Notes under the pieces: generated by a model | What the model was told of the DNA's origin: nothing | Seen by the model: only the letters and a program-made list of their open reading frames with translations | Database searches by the model: none | Part shown: piece by piece, positions 55,284 through 64,000 of the stretch | Layout: each line of letters starts with the position of its first letter | How positions within the stretch are numbered: the first letter of the stretch is position 1 | From: Bdellovibrionales bacterium | GTDB taxonomy: Bacteria; Bdellovibrionota; UBA1018 | NCBI GenBank assembly: GCA_947380295.1 | Contig: CANCQK010000003.1 | Location: 62,001-126,000 of the forward strand | Length of the DNA: 64,000 nt | Reading direction: 5' to 3' | Made by a program: the position numbers and the translations under genes

Positions 55284-55331
55284 CTCAAGCCCGGGAACAA
55301 ACCCCGAGGGTGATGGCTTGAGCGCCTTTTT
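55284..55331 (+). terminator. Rho-independent terminator after OCD-like gene
   Basis: CTCAAGCC pairs with GGCTTGAG, with an inner CGGG/CCCG stem, followed by CGCC and a T5 run. It lies 27 nt after the stop codon. Confidence 0.75.
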
Positions 55332-55452
55332 GCAGGTGCCGACAGATTTGCATTGAGACCTGCCTGAATTTAACGTCTCTAGCGACGAAAGAGCGTCCTT
55401 TAAGTTTTTCCCACTGAATTCCACTCGTTTCGCATCAGAGTGGCGCACGGCA

Positions 55453-55472
55453 CTCCTGCTCCGTCCCCGTTT
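55453..55472. repeat. 20-bp repeat, copy 1
   Basis: CTCCTGCTCCGTCCCCGTTT, the same as at 56413-56432. It stands just left of the fragment of a fourth paralogue. Confidence 0.8.
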
Positions 55473-55489
55473 GTTTTTTAAGCGCAGCC

Positions 55490-55566
55490 ACCTGCCTGCT
55501 GCAGATGCGCCACATCGGCTTGCGTCACTTCAGGGAGCGCGGGCGGAAATAATCCGTGTTCCGAGG
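55490..55566 (-). pseudogene. Remnant of a fourth F-box/FGE paralogue
   Basis: The left part (about 55490-55540) is nearly identical to the LPEVTQADVAHLQQAG-coding stretch of paralogue 3 (near 52109-52160). The right part (about 55540-55566) matches the second PIP-box region of paralogue 2 (near 50541-50566). In intact copies these lie about 300 bp apart, and here they are fused out of frame. This is a deleted, dead copy and shows the family was larger. Confidence 0.8.
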
Positions 55567-55635
55567 ATAAAATGTCAAATCACAAGCTTGACTGTGTACA
55601 TAAATAATGAAATTATTGTACAAAGAGGTAGTGTT

Positions 55636-55836
55636 ATGGCAAAAGCAAATTTTGATCTCCCCGCTGAAACCCTAGCTGAAGTTGTTCGACTTTCAGGCGC
55701 AAAATCTAAGCGAGAGGCGCTTGTAATTGCCATGGAGGACTATCTGCGGAGAAAGAAAATCGAGCGACTGATTCAGTCAGCCGGCAAAATTGAGCTCACT
55801 TGGACTCAGGGCAGCTTAAAGAAGTACCGAGGATAA
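55636..55836 (+). CDS. VapB-like antitoxin
   Basis: 66 residues from ATG 55636 (MAKANFDLPAETL); a longer in-frame opening from 55471 runs through the fourth-paralogue remnant and is rejected. A ribbon-helix-helix-like N-terminal segment (LAEVVRLSGAKSKREALVIAMEDYL) is the VapB DNA-binding part; the tail binds toxin. It ends 5 nt before VapC. Antitoxins of this type repress their own promoter. Confidence 0.85.
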   Translation: MAKANFDLPAETLAEVVRLSGAKSKREALVIAMEDYLRRKKIERLIQSAGKIELTWTQGSLKKYRG

Positions 55837-55841
55837 ATCAG

Positions 55842-56237
55842 GTGGCTGATTTGATCATTGTGGATACCTCAGTTTGGATTGACTATTTTCGCGGAGACGC
55901 GTCTGATTCTATCGTGAATTCTATGCGGGGATTACTTGATGCAGATTCGGTGGCGATCACCGATGTCATTCGACATGAACTAGTCGTCGGCGCTGCAACT
56001 TCGAAAGACTATCAAGCTCTAGATGAAATGCTATCAGCACTGCGAGAGTATTCGCTTACGACAGAAAGGCGCGCTCAGTTTAATCACTTCGCCTTTCAAT
56101 TAAAGAAACAAGGACTACTAGGAAAATATACCGATGCTTCAATTGCGTTCTTAGCAAAGGTCCATCATTGTCCTGTTTTCACCCTTGATCGGTGGTTTCA
56201 TAAATTGGCTAATAAGAAAATCATCCAAGTTTTTTAG
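55842..56237 (+). CDS. VapC-like PIN-domain toxin
   Basis: 131 residues, GTG 55842, with AGGA upstream. PIN-domain acids: IIVDTSVWIDYF (N-terminal Asp), then DVIRHELV (Glu), YTDASIAFLAK (Asp) and the final FTLDRWFHKLA (Asp). This is the four-acid site of VapC ribonucleases. It forms a complete TA pair with the upstream VapB. The longer opening from 55800 overlaps the vapB end. Confidence 0.88.
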   Translation: MADLIIVDTSVWIDYFRGDASDSIVNSMRGLLDADSVAITDVIRHELVVGAATSKDYQALDEMLSALREYSLTTERRAQFNHFAFQLKKQGLLGKYTDASIAFLAKVHHCPVFTLDRWFHKLANKKIIQVF

Positions 56238-56279
56238 GACAATGCAGGAATTAACGCGCAAGTATCCCAATAGCAAATC

Positions 56280-56405
56280 CTTGTAATGAACAATGATCTC
56301 CCAGAGAGGAATGAGGGTGACTTCATCTTCGCCGTCAAAGATATTGATCACCTCAAAAAGTTCTTGATGATCTGGAATTATTCCCTGCATCAGAACAAAC
56401 TCTTC
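56280..56405 (-). pseudogene. Truncated copy of the 57791-58192 exported-protein gene
   Basis: About 125 bp from TTGTAATGAACAATG to TCAGAACAAACTCT closely match 57939-58065, encoding the MQG/IPDHQELFEV/WEIIVHYK segment. The signal peptide and C-terminus are missing, so it is dead. It is joined at about 56405 to an unrelated sequence. Confidence 0.8.
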
Positions 56406-56412
56406 CCGGGCG

Positions 56413-56432
56413 CTCCTGCTCCGTCCCCGTTT
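56413..56432. repeat. 20-bp repeat, copy 2
   Basis: Second copy of CTCCTGCTCCGTCCCCGTTT, located exactly at the junction between the two pseudogene pieces at 56280 and 56353. Confidence 0.8.
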
Positions 56433-56679
56433 TTTGGTCTCGAGTGCTTACTCGTGACCAATCGACCGGCGCTTCACGATCTTTTTGATCCTCTCGAGCC
56501 AGCTTTTGAAGCTCTTCGGAGCGCCCGAAGCACTGACTAGAATCTCGATGATCGGACTGTGCTTGGGCAGAATGAATCACAATCAAGCAAACTAAAAAAA
56601 CCTTAACCACTGTAGGGACTCTAGTTCGCAATTTGATCTGCTCCACAATGAGATTACCCAAGAGTCCTACCTGAATCAA
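56433..56679 (-). pseudogene. 5' fragment of an exported protein gene, joined to foreign sequence
   Basis: The open frame 56353-56679 on the minus strand has a signal-peptide-like stretch (KVFLVCLIVIHSAQAQ) followed by a charged segment (RSEELQKLAREDQKDREAPVDW). Past about 56420 it runs into the repeat and the truncated gene, so it is chimeric. A start at GTG 56610 is possible. No intact relative is in the window. Confidence 0.55.
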
Positions 56680-56739
56680 ATAGAATCAGAATAGCGTTTT
56701 TGCCAAAAACGACATCTTGCCTAAAAAAAGTCAACGTTA

Positions 56740-56754
56740 GTCCGAATATCGGAC
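56740..56754. promoter_or_regulatory. Short inverted repeat upstream of ORF6N gene
   Basis: GTCCGA and TCGGAC flank ATA, 153 nt before the ORF6N start. It could be an operator half of a regulatory site; weak alone. Confidence 0.35.
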
Positions 56755-56806
56755 TTAAAAACTCGCTTTTCGTGTTTCGCTTGCGAAGACTCCATGAGAA
56801 ATCACC

Positions 56807-56849
56807 TGAAGAATCTTAAGGTCACAAATTGTGACCTTAAGATTCTTCA
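56807..56849. promoter_or_regulatory. 43-bp inverted repeat in the ORF6N-DnaA leader
   Basis: Two perfect 21-nt arms with a single central A. The inner 27 bp (CTTAAGGTCACAA, A, and complement) recur at 57096-57122 inside the gene. It lies 58 nt before ATG 56908, in the leader. It could be an operator or an RNA hairpin. Confidence 0.7.
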
Positions 56850-56907
56850 ATCGTAACAGCGTTTAAGGTCGGGATTGAAATCTCAAGGCATTGAAGGAGA
56901 ACTGCTT

Positions 56908-57765
56908 ATGGAACTAGCGACCAGTGAAGTCAAAAGTCACATCCATCTGATCAGAGGCTCGCATGTCATGATGGATAGTGATCTTGCAATCCTGTTTCAG
57001 ACCAAAACAAAAGCGCTCAATCAAACTGTGAGCCGAAACAAAGAGCGATTTCCAGAAGACTTTTCATTCACTATGACTCGTGAAGAATACGAAACCTTAA
57101 GGTCACAAATTGTGACCTTAAGAAACTTGGCTCATGGGCAACATCGAAAGTATCTACCTCGGGTTTTTACTGAACACGCGGTTCTTATATTGTCGAGCAT
57201 CTTGAACACCGATCGAGCAATTCAAGTAAGTATTGCTTCCGCACGGGCCTTTACGCAGCTTCGCAGTCAAAAGGAGTCGAGTAATCATGTGCACAGCTTG
57301 CAAGTGAATGCCCTGCTTGGTAAAATTGATATGATCGATTTAAAGCTGGAGCATACCATCAGCGAATTGAAGGCTTTGACCATGCAATCCAAAAAGCCGA
57401 TTAACCAAGCCACTCATCAGATATCAGATTCTGTCCATTTTAAAGGTGGCCACTCCGATGAGCACCAGGTTAAAAGGCTCTATTCCATCCGATCAGCCGT
57501 TGCCAAAAAATTCGGGATAAATACATCGGACTTGAGCAGCGCAAAGCGAGAGCAAAAGTTTGTTCTTCCACGGCAAATCACTATCTATCTCATCCGAAAA
57601 CATCTAGGAATCAGCTTTAAGGAAATTGGGCAAGTATTTGGGGGTCGGAACCACGCCACACTCATCCATGCTGTTGAGCGTATCTCCACCAAATCAAAAG
57701 TAAATCAGGCGATTGGTGCTGCTGTTGTCGAGGTCGAGAGGTCGCTTGGTTTCGATTCGAATTAA
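56908..57765 (+). CDS. ORF6N-domain protein fused to a DnaA domain IV-like module
   Basis: 285 residues. ATG 56908 has AAGGAGA 7 nt upstream. Residues about 10-110 are an ORF6N DNA-binding domain (IHLIRGSHVMMDSDLAILF, ETLRSQIVTLRN, LPRVFTEHAVLILSSIL), as in phage and accessory repressors. A short coiled linker follows. Residues about 188-275 match DnaA domain IV: PRQITIYLIRKHLGISFKEIG, then FGGRNHATLIHAVERI (GGRDHTT-like). That motif contacts DnaA boxes in DnaA. No AAA+ core is present. This combination is new to me. Confidence 0.85.
   Translation: MELATSEVKSHIHLIRGSHVMMDSDLAILFQTKTKALNQTVSRNKERFPEDFSFTMTREEYETLRSQIVTLRNLAHGQHRKYLPRVFTEHAVLILSSILNTDRAIQVSIASARAFTQLRSQKESSNHVHSLQVNALLGKIDMIDLKLEHTISELKALTMQSKKPINQATHQISDSVHFKGGHSDEHQVKRLYSIRSAVAKKFGINTSDLSSAKREQKFVLPRQITIYLIRKHLGISFKEIGQVFGGRNHATLIHAVERISTKSKVNQAIGAAVVEVERSLGFDSN
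57096..57122. promoter_or_regulatory. 27-bp palindrome inside the ORF6N coding sequence
   Basis: Exact 27-bp copy of the centre of the leader palindrome. It encodes LRSQIVTLR in the conserved ORF6N core. Whether it is a binding site or follows from codon use is tested below. Confidence 0.65.
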
Positions 57766-57790
57766 CTCAGGCTCTTAAAGGATCAACAAA

Positions 57791-58192
57791 TTACTGAATC
57801 GCAGAATCTGGATCAGAATCTGAGGCAGCATTTTCCTCTAACTGAGGGAGGTCTGCTCGATCTGCAATGATGATGTGGAAAACATATTCGCCCACCAGAT
57901 CGTCTAAGCCGACGGTCGCCGGAGCATCTGCACTCCGCTTGTAATGAACAATGATCTCCCAAAGTGGAATGTGAGTGCCTTCATCTCCGCCCTCAACGAT
58001 ATCGATCACCTCAAAAAGTTCTTGATGATCTGGAATCGTACCCTGCATGAGGACAAACTCTGGATGCTCATCAGTTCGCAAAGAAACAATATCTTGCGCT
58101 CCAATGACAACTGTTTGGGATGACTGGCTTGCCCAAGCAATACTCGGTATAAAAATGGAGATCAAAAAAAGAAGGTGCCGAAAATTTTTCAT
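57791..58192 (-). CDS. Exported small protein of unknown function
   Basis: 133 residues. Signal peptide to about residue 21 (SIAWA), followed by a mature part with PDHQELFEVIDI and IPLWEIIVHYKRS. No known family. A truncated copy lies at 56280-56405, so the gene belongs to a small duplicated set inside the accessory island. Confidence 0.65.
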   Translation of the reverse strand: MKNFRHLLFLISIFIPSIAWASQSSQTVVIGAQDIVSLRTDEHPEFVLMQGTIPDHQELFEVIDIVEGGDEGTHIPLWEIIVHYKRSADAPATVGLDDLVGEYVFHIIIADRADLPQLEENAASDSDPDSAIQ

Positions 58193-58313
58193 AGGATGAG
58201 GTGTCCAAAGTTGATTAGAGGAACTGAGCTTCGAAACTAAAAAAGGTGGCGGAGAGACTTTGAGGCAGGAGCCGAAAAGTTGTGCCGACCTTTGGGAGGC
58301 CTCGGAGCTATGA

Positions 58314-58403
58314 TGGCGGAGAGAGAGGGATTCGAACCCCCGGTAAGGTTGCCCCTACGTCGGTTTTCAAAACCGATGCATTCGACCACTCTGCCATCTC
58401 TCC
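58314..58403 (-). tRNA. tRNA-Ser (TGA)
   Basis: On the minus strand acceptor GGAGAGA/TCTCTCC with discriminator G and an encoded CCA (58314-58316). Anticodon stem TCGGT/ACCGA with loop TTTGAAA gives TGA. A long variable arm (GGGGCAACCTTACC region) marks a serine tRNA. T-loop TTCGAAT. Confidence 0.95.
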
Positions 58404-58480
58404 ATTGGGTCGGAAGCTACAATTTGAAGGCCTAGTTTTACACTGAAACCAACCTATTTGCAGCAAGAAAGCGCTTGAAG

Positions 58481-59857
<1,377 letters not shown>

Positions 59858-62800
59858 TCATAAGCAGCCTTGAATTACGATGCCTCGATCAGAGGCATCG
59901 GGCTCCATCTCAATGTACTTTCTCAGAGCAACGCAAGCACTGGCTGGGTCGCCAGAATCTCGATAGACTAAGCCAAGCCGCCGATAATGTGCCGGGTTAG
60001 CAGGGTCCAGTGCAATCGCCTCTCGAATCAAGGCAACTCCAGCGGTGTAATTTTTCAATTTGAAATTGGCCCAACCTGCGTTCTGCTTTGCGTCGGCAGA
60101 GCGTGGATTGACTTGCATGGCTTTGGTGAGCTGAGTGAGGGCTTCGCGAGTCGCATCGGGCTCATTCAGCTCGAGAAGTTCTTTTCCATAACCAATCAGA
60201 GCCTGGGCATTCATTGGGTTATTTTGCGTTTCAGCCTTGAACTCCTCGATCGCCAGTTTGTGATTTCCTTGAAGTCCGTAAAGGGCTCCCAGATAGTAGT
60301 GTAGGTTAGGATATTTGGGGTAAATCTCGAAAATCTTGTTCAGTTCTTCTTTCGCCTGGTCGTACTGAGTTCTTCTCACAAAGATCTGGTACCGCTCGAG
60401 GTACCCTGACGGATCAGAAAGGTTGCGATCAGAATACGACTTATAAGAAGCAAGGGCCTTGTCGAGCGCCTGACGATCGACTGACTCTCGACTCATGTGG
60501 ATTTGAGCCTGAAGCTTCCATGAATACGCGTAGTCTGGATTGACTTGAATTGCTTGATCAACATTCTCTTGAGCAAGATCCAAATTACCTTTCTGCATTT
60601 GAAGTTCAGCAATCGCGGCCAAATACTCAGCACGTGCAATACTGCCGGCTCTCAATTCATCTTGCAAAAGACTAATGGCTCGCTCGATCGACTCAGTTTC
60701 GGCGATACACTTGGCAGTACCAATCATGGCTTCAAAATTAAGAGGGTCAAATCTCAATGCAAGTGCAAAGAAAAATGGAGCGTCCTTATAATTCTTGGTC
60801 GACATTAAACTCTTTGCATAAGCAATATAGACCTCTGGATCGATCGATGGACGAGCCATGGCTTTCTTGTAGAACATCTGAGCCTCTACAAAACGACCCT
60901 GCTGCTGATACATATCCGCTGCGGCCTTATCAATCGCACTTTGGCTCACATTGAGTTTTCGAAACCGGTCCATTGCCTTGTTGGCTTCCGACCAATCAAA
61001 GCTTTGAATCAAGGTTTTAATGTATTTTGACCAGATCTGGATATGATTTGGTGCACGGTCTGCGGCAAGCTTGTAATTCTTACGCGCATTTTCGACATCG
61101 TGTAAGTAGCTAAACATGTCCCCAATCTTGACTGGGGGAATTGGTGACCGATCATCGGCTTGCCGGGCTTGAAGAAATGGAATGAGCGCATCATGATACC
61201 GCCCTGCCTGTACCAATCGTTCCCCTTCTACTAAAAAATAATACATTCGGGCCTGGCCTTGAACAGCCTCAATCGAACTCCCAGCCTTAGCCTTGATCGA
61301 ATAAAGTTCTAAAAGATAACTATGATTTTCTGGGTCTAACTTCACAGCACTTTCAATCGACTCATCTGCAGACTTCCAGTTCTTCTCAGATGCCATGAGC
61401 TGCGAATGAAGAAAATAAGTTTCGCTGAGTTCCTTCGGAGAAAGCAGCTCAACATGACCCAGATTATAATTCAAATGAGTCGCAGCATTTCCGATTTTTC
61501 CCTGACCATTCGAAATCCAAGCAAGTCTCAAACGAGACTTTACATGTCTACTATTGAAAGCAATGGCTTTGTTATACTGAACAAGGGCTGACCCCACATC
61601 TTTTAAACGCTCGGCAATTTGTCCCCTCAAGTAAAATACCTTAGCAGAGAATGCCTTTGAGTCGGGCAACTGCTCAATAAATCGAGCGGCATTGACGCTG
61701 TCGCCACGGCTAAAAAATGCCAGTGCCAAATAATAGAACATCTCAGGACCGTAATTTGAGTGAGCTTTCGTATAGTCAATCACCCGGGCTTGAGCCGCTT
61801 CGGCCTTATTCACCACAATAAAGAACTCAACATCCGCAATCACAGACTCAGGCAGATCCACAGACTTGGCCCGCGACATGTCAATGAGCCGCGTTAGGAC
61901 ATCAAAGTAGTTTTCGTCTTTATTCGAAGAGTCGATCAAGTTCAAATAGCTCGAAGCCAACATCGCCAATGCCTTGACGTTATTCGGATCCAAGGTAATG
62001 GCTTCTCTAAACCTCTCTGACGCCAGTTTATAGCCAAGCACTGTATCGAGCTGATAATATTGAAAGGCATCATTATACCTTTCTATGCTGCGACTCGGAT
62101 TCACCTTTCCTCGATCAGCCTCGGGCAGCTTGGGCCGAATAATTTCGAGTGAATTCATCCTCGGCTGTTCGGGTGTGCTCAAAAATTGATCATAAACGAG
62201 GTAGCTGAAACCCAGGACAAGTACCAGCCCTCTGCCAATCTGCCAAACCCGCTTCCCCAACGATGCAGGATCGGATCTCGACTGACTCACATTAACCAAC
62301 GAAGGATCGCGAGAGATCAATACGGTCCGGTCACTCGAAAAAGTTTCGTCCGGTCTCTCAGTTGACTGTGCTGAATGCCCATCACTCGCCTCGATCACCT
62401 GAACACCAATTCGAGTCGCCTCACCTTGAGCATCATCACCCACGAGAGGCTCATGCTCCTGGCGCACCACCAGCAAGGTAGCGTCTTGGTCTGAGGAGGA
62501 AGGGGATTCGGAGGGTGCTGCCTGATCTTCAAGATCCGACGCCGACTCAAAAGCTTGATCCTGAGTCGTGCCCGGCAAAGCCCCGCCAGGACCGGACGGT
62601 CCCGAGGAAAAGGCAAATGTGCCCTTTTCAAGTCGCCCGACCAAAAGGTTAAATAATTCTGGAAATTGACTGATGGGCCTCCACTCGCCAACCTCAGATT
62701 CTCGAGCGACTTCTTCACCCAAAATCTGCTTTTTGACGACAAGACGCGCAATTCTCTCAAGATCGAGAGGACCCAATACGCGCCCAGACTTCAGTCTGAT

Positions 62801-62863
62801 ATAAAAAGTCTTACCCGACTTAGATTCACTCTCTTGCACATCCGCCCCCATCCTTGGTGGCAT
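59858..62863 (-). CDS. Membrane-anchored GYF/TPR-repeat protein
   Basis: 1001 residues. Residues about 15-75 resemble a GYF_2/DUF4339-type domain (FYIRLKSGRVLGPLDLE, GEWRPISQFPELFNLL). A polar, Ser/Asp-rich stretch to about 205 leads to one membrane helix (RGLVLVLGFSYLVYDQFL, about 206-228). The rest is a long series of TPR-like repeats, many with the Trp/Leu/Ala-Ala/Pro pattern. Likely a scaffold with its cytoplasmic or periplasmic TPR face outward. Partners unknown. A possible SD-sequestering hairpin precedes its start. Confidence 0.8.
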   Translation of the reverse strand: MPPRMGADVQESESKSGKTFYIRLKSGRVLGPLDLERIARLVVKKQILGEEVARESEVGEWRPISQFPELFNLLVGRLEKGTFAFSSGPSGPGGALPGTTQDQAFESASDLEDQAAPSESPSSSDQDATLLVVRQEHEPLVGDDAQGEATRIGVQVIEASDGHSAQSTERPDETFSSDRTVLISRDPSLVNVSQSRSDPASLGKRVWQIGRGLVLVLGFSYLVYDQFLSTPEQPRMNSLEIIRPKLPEADRGKVNPSRSIERYNDAFQYYQLDTVLGYKLASERFREAITLDPNNVKALAMLASSYLNLIDSSNKDENYFDVLTRLIDMSRAKSVDLPESVIADVEFFIVVNKAEAAQARVIDYTKAHSNYGPEMFYYLALAFFSRGDSVNAARFIEQLPDSKAFSAKVFYLRGQIAERLKDVGSALVQYNKAIAFNSRHVKSRLRLAWISNGQGKIGNAATHLNYNLGHVELLSPKELSETYFLHSQLMASEKNWKSADESIESAVKLDPENHSYLLELYSIKAKAGSSIEAVQGQARMYYFLVEGERLVQAGRYHDALIPFLQARQADDRSPIPPVKIGDMFSYLHDVENARKNYKLAADRAPNHIQIWSKYIKTLIQSFDWSEANKAMDRFRKLNVSQSAIDKAAADMYQQQGRFVEAQMFYKKAMARPSIDPEVYIAYAKSLMSTKNYKDAPFFFALALRFDPLNFEAMIGTAKCIAETESIERAISLLQDELRAGSIARAEYLAAIAELQMQKGNLDLAQENVDQAIQVNPDYAYSWKLQAQIHMSRESVDRQALDKALASYKSYSDRNLSDPSGYLERYQIFVRRTQYDQAKEELNKIFEIYPKYPNLHYYLGALYGLQGNHKLAIEEFKAETQNNPMNAQALIGYGKELLELNEPDATREALTQLTKAMQVNPRSADAKQNAGWANFKLKNYTAGVALIREAIALDPANPAHYRRLGLVYRDSGDPASACVALRKYIEMEPDASDRGIVIQGCL

Positions 62864-62882
62864 TTGACCTCAGTGAGGTCAA
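62864..62882. promoter_or_regulatory. 19-bp palindrome between nuoN and the TPR gene
   Basis: TTGACCTCA, G, TGAGGTCAA, wholly inside the 23-nt gap between the nuoN stop and the TPR start. On the minus strand the 3' arm contains GAGGT, the likely ribosome-binding site of the TPR gene. Confidence 0.55.
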
Positions 62883-62886
62883 GGAT

Positions 62887-64000
62887 CTACAGACTCAAAA
62901 CGGCTCTCTTAGCTAAGTCTATCATTCTTTCAGGAAGGACTCCAACCTGAATGGTGATGAGGATCATGGCCGCGACGGCCAGTCCAGACCAGAGGGAAAT
63001 CCGGAGCACAGGAGGACTCCCCACAGGGTCTTTCATATACATATAGACTAAAACTCTCAGATAATAATAAACCGAAACTGCGCTGCTAAGCACTCCAATC
63101 ACAGCCAGTGGGATTTCGTTGGCCTGAATGGCCGAATAAAATACCAGGTATTTAGCTGCAAAACCCGCCGTAGGAGGAATACCGGCCATCGAAAGGAGAA
63201 AAACAGACATTGCAAAGGCAAGCCATGGGTGTCGACGCGCCACTCCGGAGAGGTCATGAAGATTCAGCTTTGAATCACCCTCAGCTGCAAGCAAGGTCAA
63301 GATCACGAACGCCCCGAGATTCATCGCTGCATAGACCAAGATATACATGACTCCTGGAGCAAATCCGAGCTCACTTCGTGTTCCCGACAAAATGCCCAAG
63401 AGCAGGTAGCCAGTGTGCGCAATCGATGAATAGGCTAACATTCTCTTCAGATTCACCTGAGTGAGAGCAATAAAATTTCCAAGCAACATCGTCAAAGCGC
63501 AAGAAACCCAAAGGACATCATGAAGATGGTTTTGGATGGCCGCTGATATTCCATTGCCATAACCCATGGTCGCCAAGATGCGAACAAAGGTAGCAAAGGC
63601 GGCTGCTTTCAGCCCTGTGGTCATAAAACCAGTCACAGGAACTGGGGCGCCTTCATAGACATCCGGCATCCACATGTGAAACGGAACGGAGGCCACCTTA
63701 AAAAGAAATCCAAACAGGACCAAAGCAAAGCCAAGTCCAAAAATTGGATTCAAGCTCTGCGGATGCTCCTGCAGAAACTTGAGTACCGATCGAATTTCAG
63801 TAGAACCCGTCGCACCATAAATGAGCGCGGAGCCATAAAGAAGAACTGCGGAGGCGGCTGAGCCCAGGATAAAATACTTCATCGCAGCTTCATTGCTCTT
63901 TCGATCGTTTCTTCTAAAGCCAACCAAAATGTAAACACTCAGAGACATCAACTCGAGAGCGATGAAAATGACAATCAAATCCAAAGCCGAAGCCATGAGC
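62887..64000 (-). CDS. nuoN: NADH-quinone oxidoreductase subunit N, N-terminus cut by window edge
   Basis: The frame stays open to the right edge; about 370 residues are visible. They carry NuoN-typical blocks: ELMSLSVYILVGF, FLFKVASVPFHMWMPDVYEGAP (beyond this the stretch TGFMTTGLKAAAF) and NLKRMLAYSSIAHTGY, within a series of membrane helices. It is a proton-pumping antiporter-like subunit of complex I. Upstream nuo genes would lie to the right. The TPR gene follows after 23 nt. Confidence 0.95.
   Translation of the reverse strand, partial: LMASALDLIVIFIALELMSLSVYILVGFRRNDRKSNEAAMKYFILGSAASAVLLYGSALIYGATGSTEIRSVLKFLQEHPQSLNPIFGLGFALVLFGFLFKVASVPFHMWMPDVYEGAPVPVTGFMTTGLKAAAFATFVRILATMGYGNGISAAIQNHLHDVLWVSCALTMLLGNFIALTQVNLKRMLAYSSIAHTGYLLLGILSGTRSELGFAPGVMYILVYAAMNLGAFVILTLLAAEGDSKLNLHDLSGVARRHPWLAFAMSVFLLSMAGIPPTAGFAAKYLVFYSAIQANEIPLAVIGVLSSAVSVYYYLRVLVYMYMKDPVGSPPVLRISLWSGLAVAAMILITIQVGVLPERMIDLAKRAVLSL

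Noticed and set aside
55471-55635. Longer vapB start at 55471
   Set aside because: The extension is a translation of the fourth-paralogue remnant; ATG 55636 begins the VapB homology.

Overview
The window (about 48% GC by eye) looks like a chromosomal segment of a Gram-negative bacterium. FtsI/FtsL, MreB, a Sec/lipoprotein-rich secretome, a TatA-like protein, HiPIP, NuoN and lytic transglycosylase point to a diderm. The many short secreted proteins and lipoproteins of unknown family, the GYF-TPR protein and the gene mix are compatible with the Bdellovibrionota/Oligoflexia or another deltaproteobacterial-type lineage. That placement is an inference with low to moderate confidence.

Layout. 1-3.7 kb (minus): start of a division/cell-wall cluster, transcribed as small transpeptidase -> rsmH -> ftsL -> ftsI (ftsI runs off the left edge). 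3.7-8.9 kb (plus): AMP nucleosidase, mreB, rlmE, a RibD-type reductase, a coiled-coil protein and a GIY-YIG nuclease. 8.9-13.9 kb: FNR-type reductase, TatA-like protein, a STAS-like/zinc-ribbon protein with a GHKL-ATPase partner, maf, yggS, a DUF892-type protein and a small secreted protein. 14-22.8 kb: ThDP oxidase, HiPIP, NhaA, two unknown exported proteins, CoA-disulfide reductase with rhodanese, and a HI0933-type flavoprotein. 22.9-29.8 kb: an exported-looking double AAA+ ATPase, PPTase, cytochrome b561, an exported protein kinase and a surface lipoprotein. 29.9-41.8 kb: tRNA-Asn, ferredoxin, lytic transglycosylase, ychF, pth, prs, leuS, an MnmD-like methyltransferase, an unknown exported protein and urocanase. 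41.8-46.4 kb: GT22-like glycosyltransferase, small exported proteins and a DnaC-like ATPase. 58.2-64 kb: tRNA-Ser(UGA), serS, a 1001-aa GYF/TPR membrane protein and nuoN (cut by the right edge).

46.5-58.2 kb is an accessory island and the most unusual part. It holds three minus-strand paralogues of an exported protein with an F-box-like segment and a C-terminal formylglycine-generating-enzyme (FGE/SUMF1, C-type-lectin-fold) domain. Two paralogues carry tandem motifs that match the eukaryotic/archaeal PCNA-interacting (PIP) box directly after the signal peptide. The last ~26 codons of all three vary mainly at first and second codon positions while a C or T third base is kept. This is the signature expected when a diversity-generating retroelement (DGR) mutates AAC/AAT template codons. 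No reverse transcriptase or template repeat is visible in the window. Around these genes lie a nucleotidyltransferase/HTH pair, an XRE regulator under a 22-bp palindrome, a YheO-like regulator with aminotransferase and ornithine-cyclodeaminase-like genes, VapBC, remnants of a fourth paralogue, chimeric pseudogenes, and an ORF6N-DnaA-domain-IV fusion. The same 27-bp palindrome occurs in the fusion gene's leader and inside its own coding sequence.
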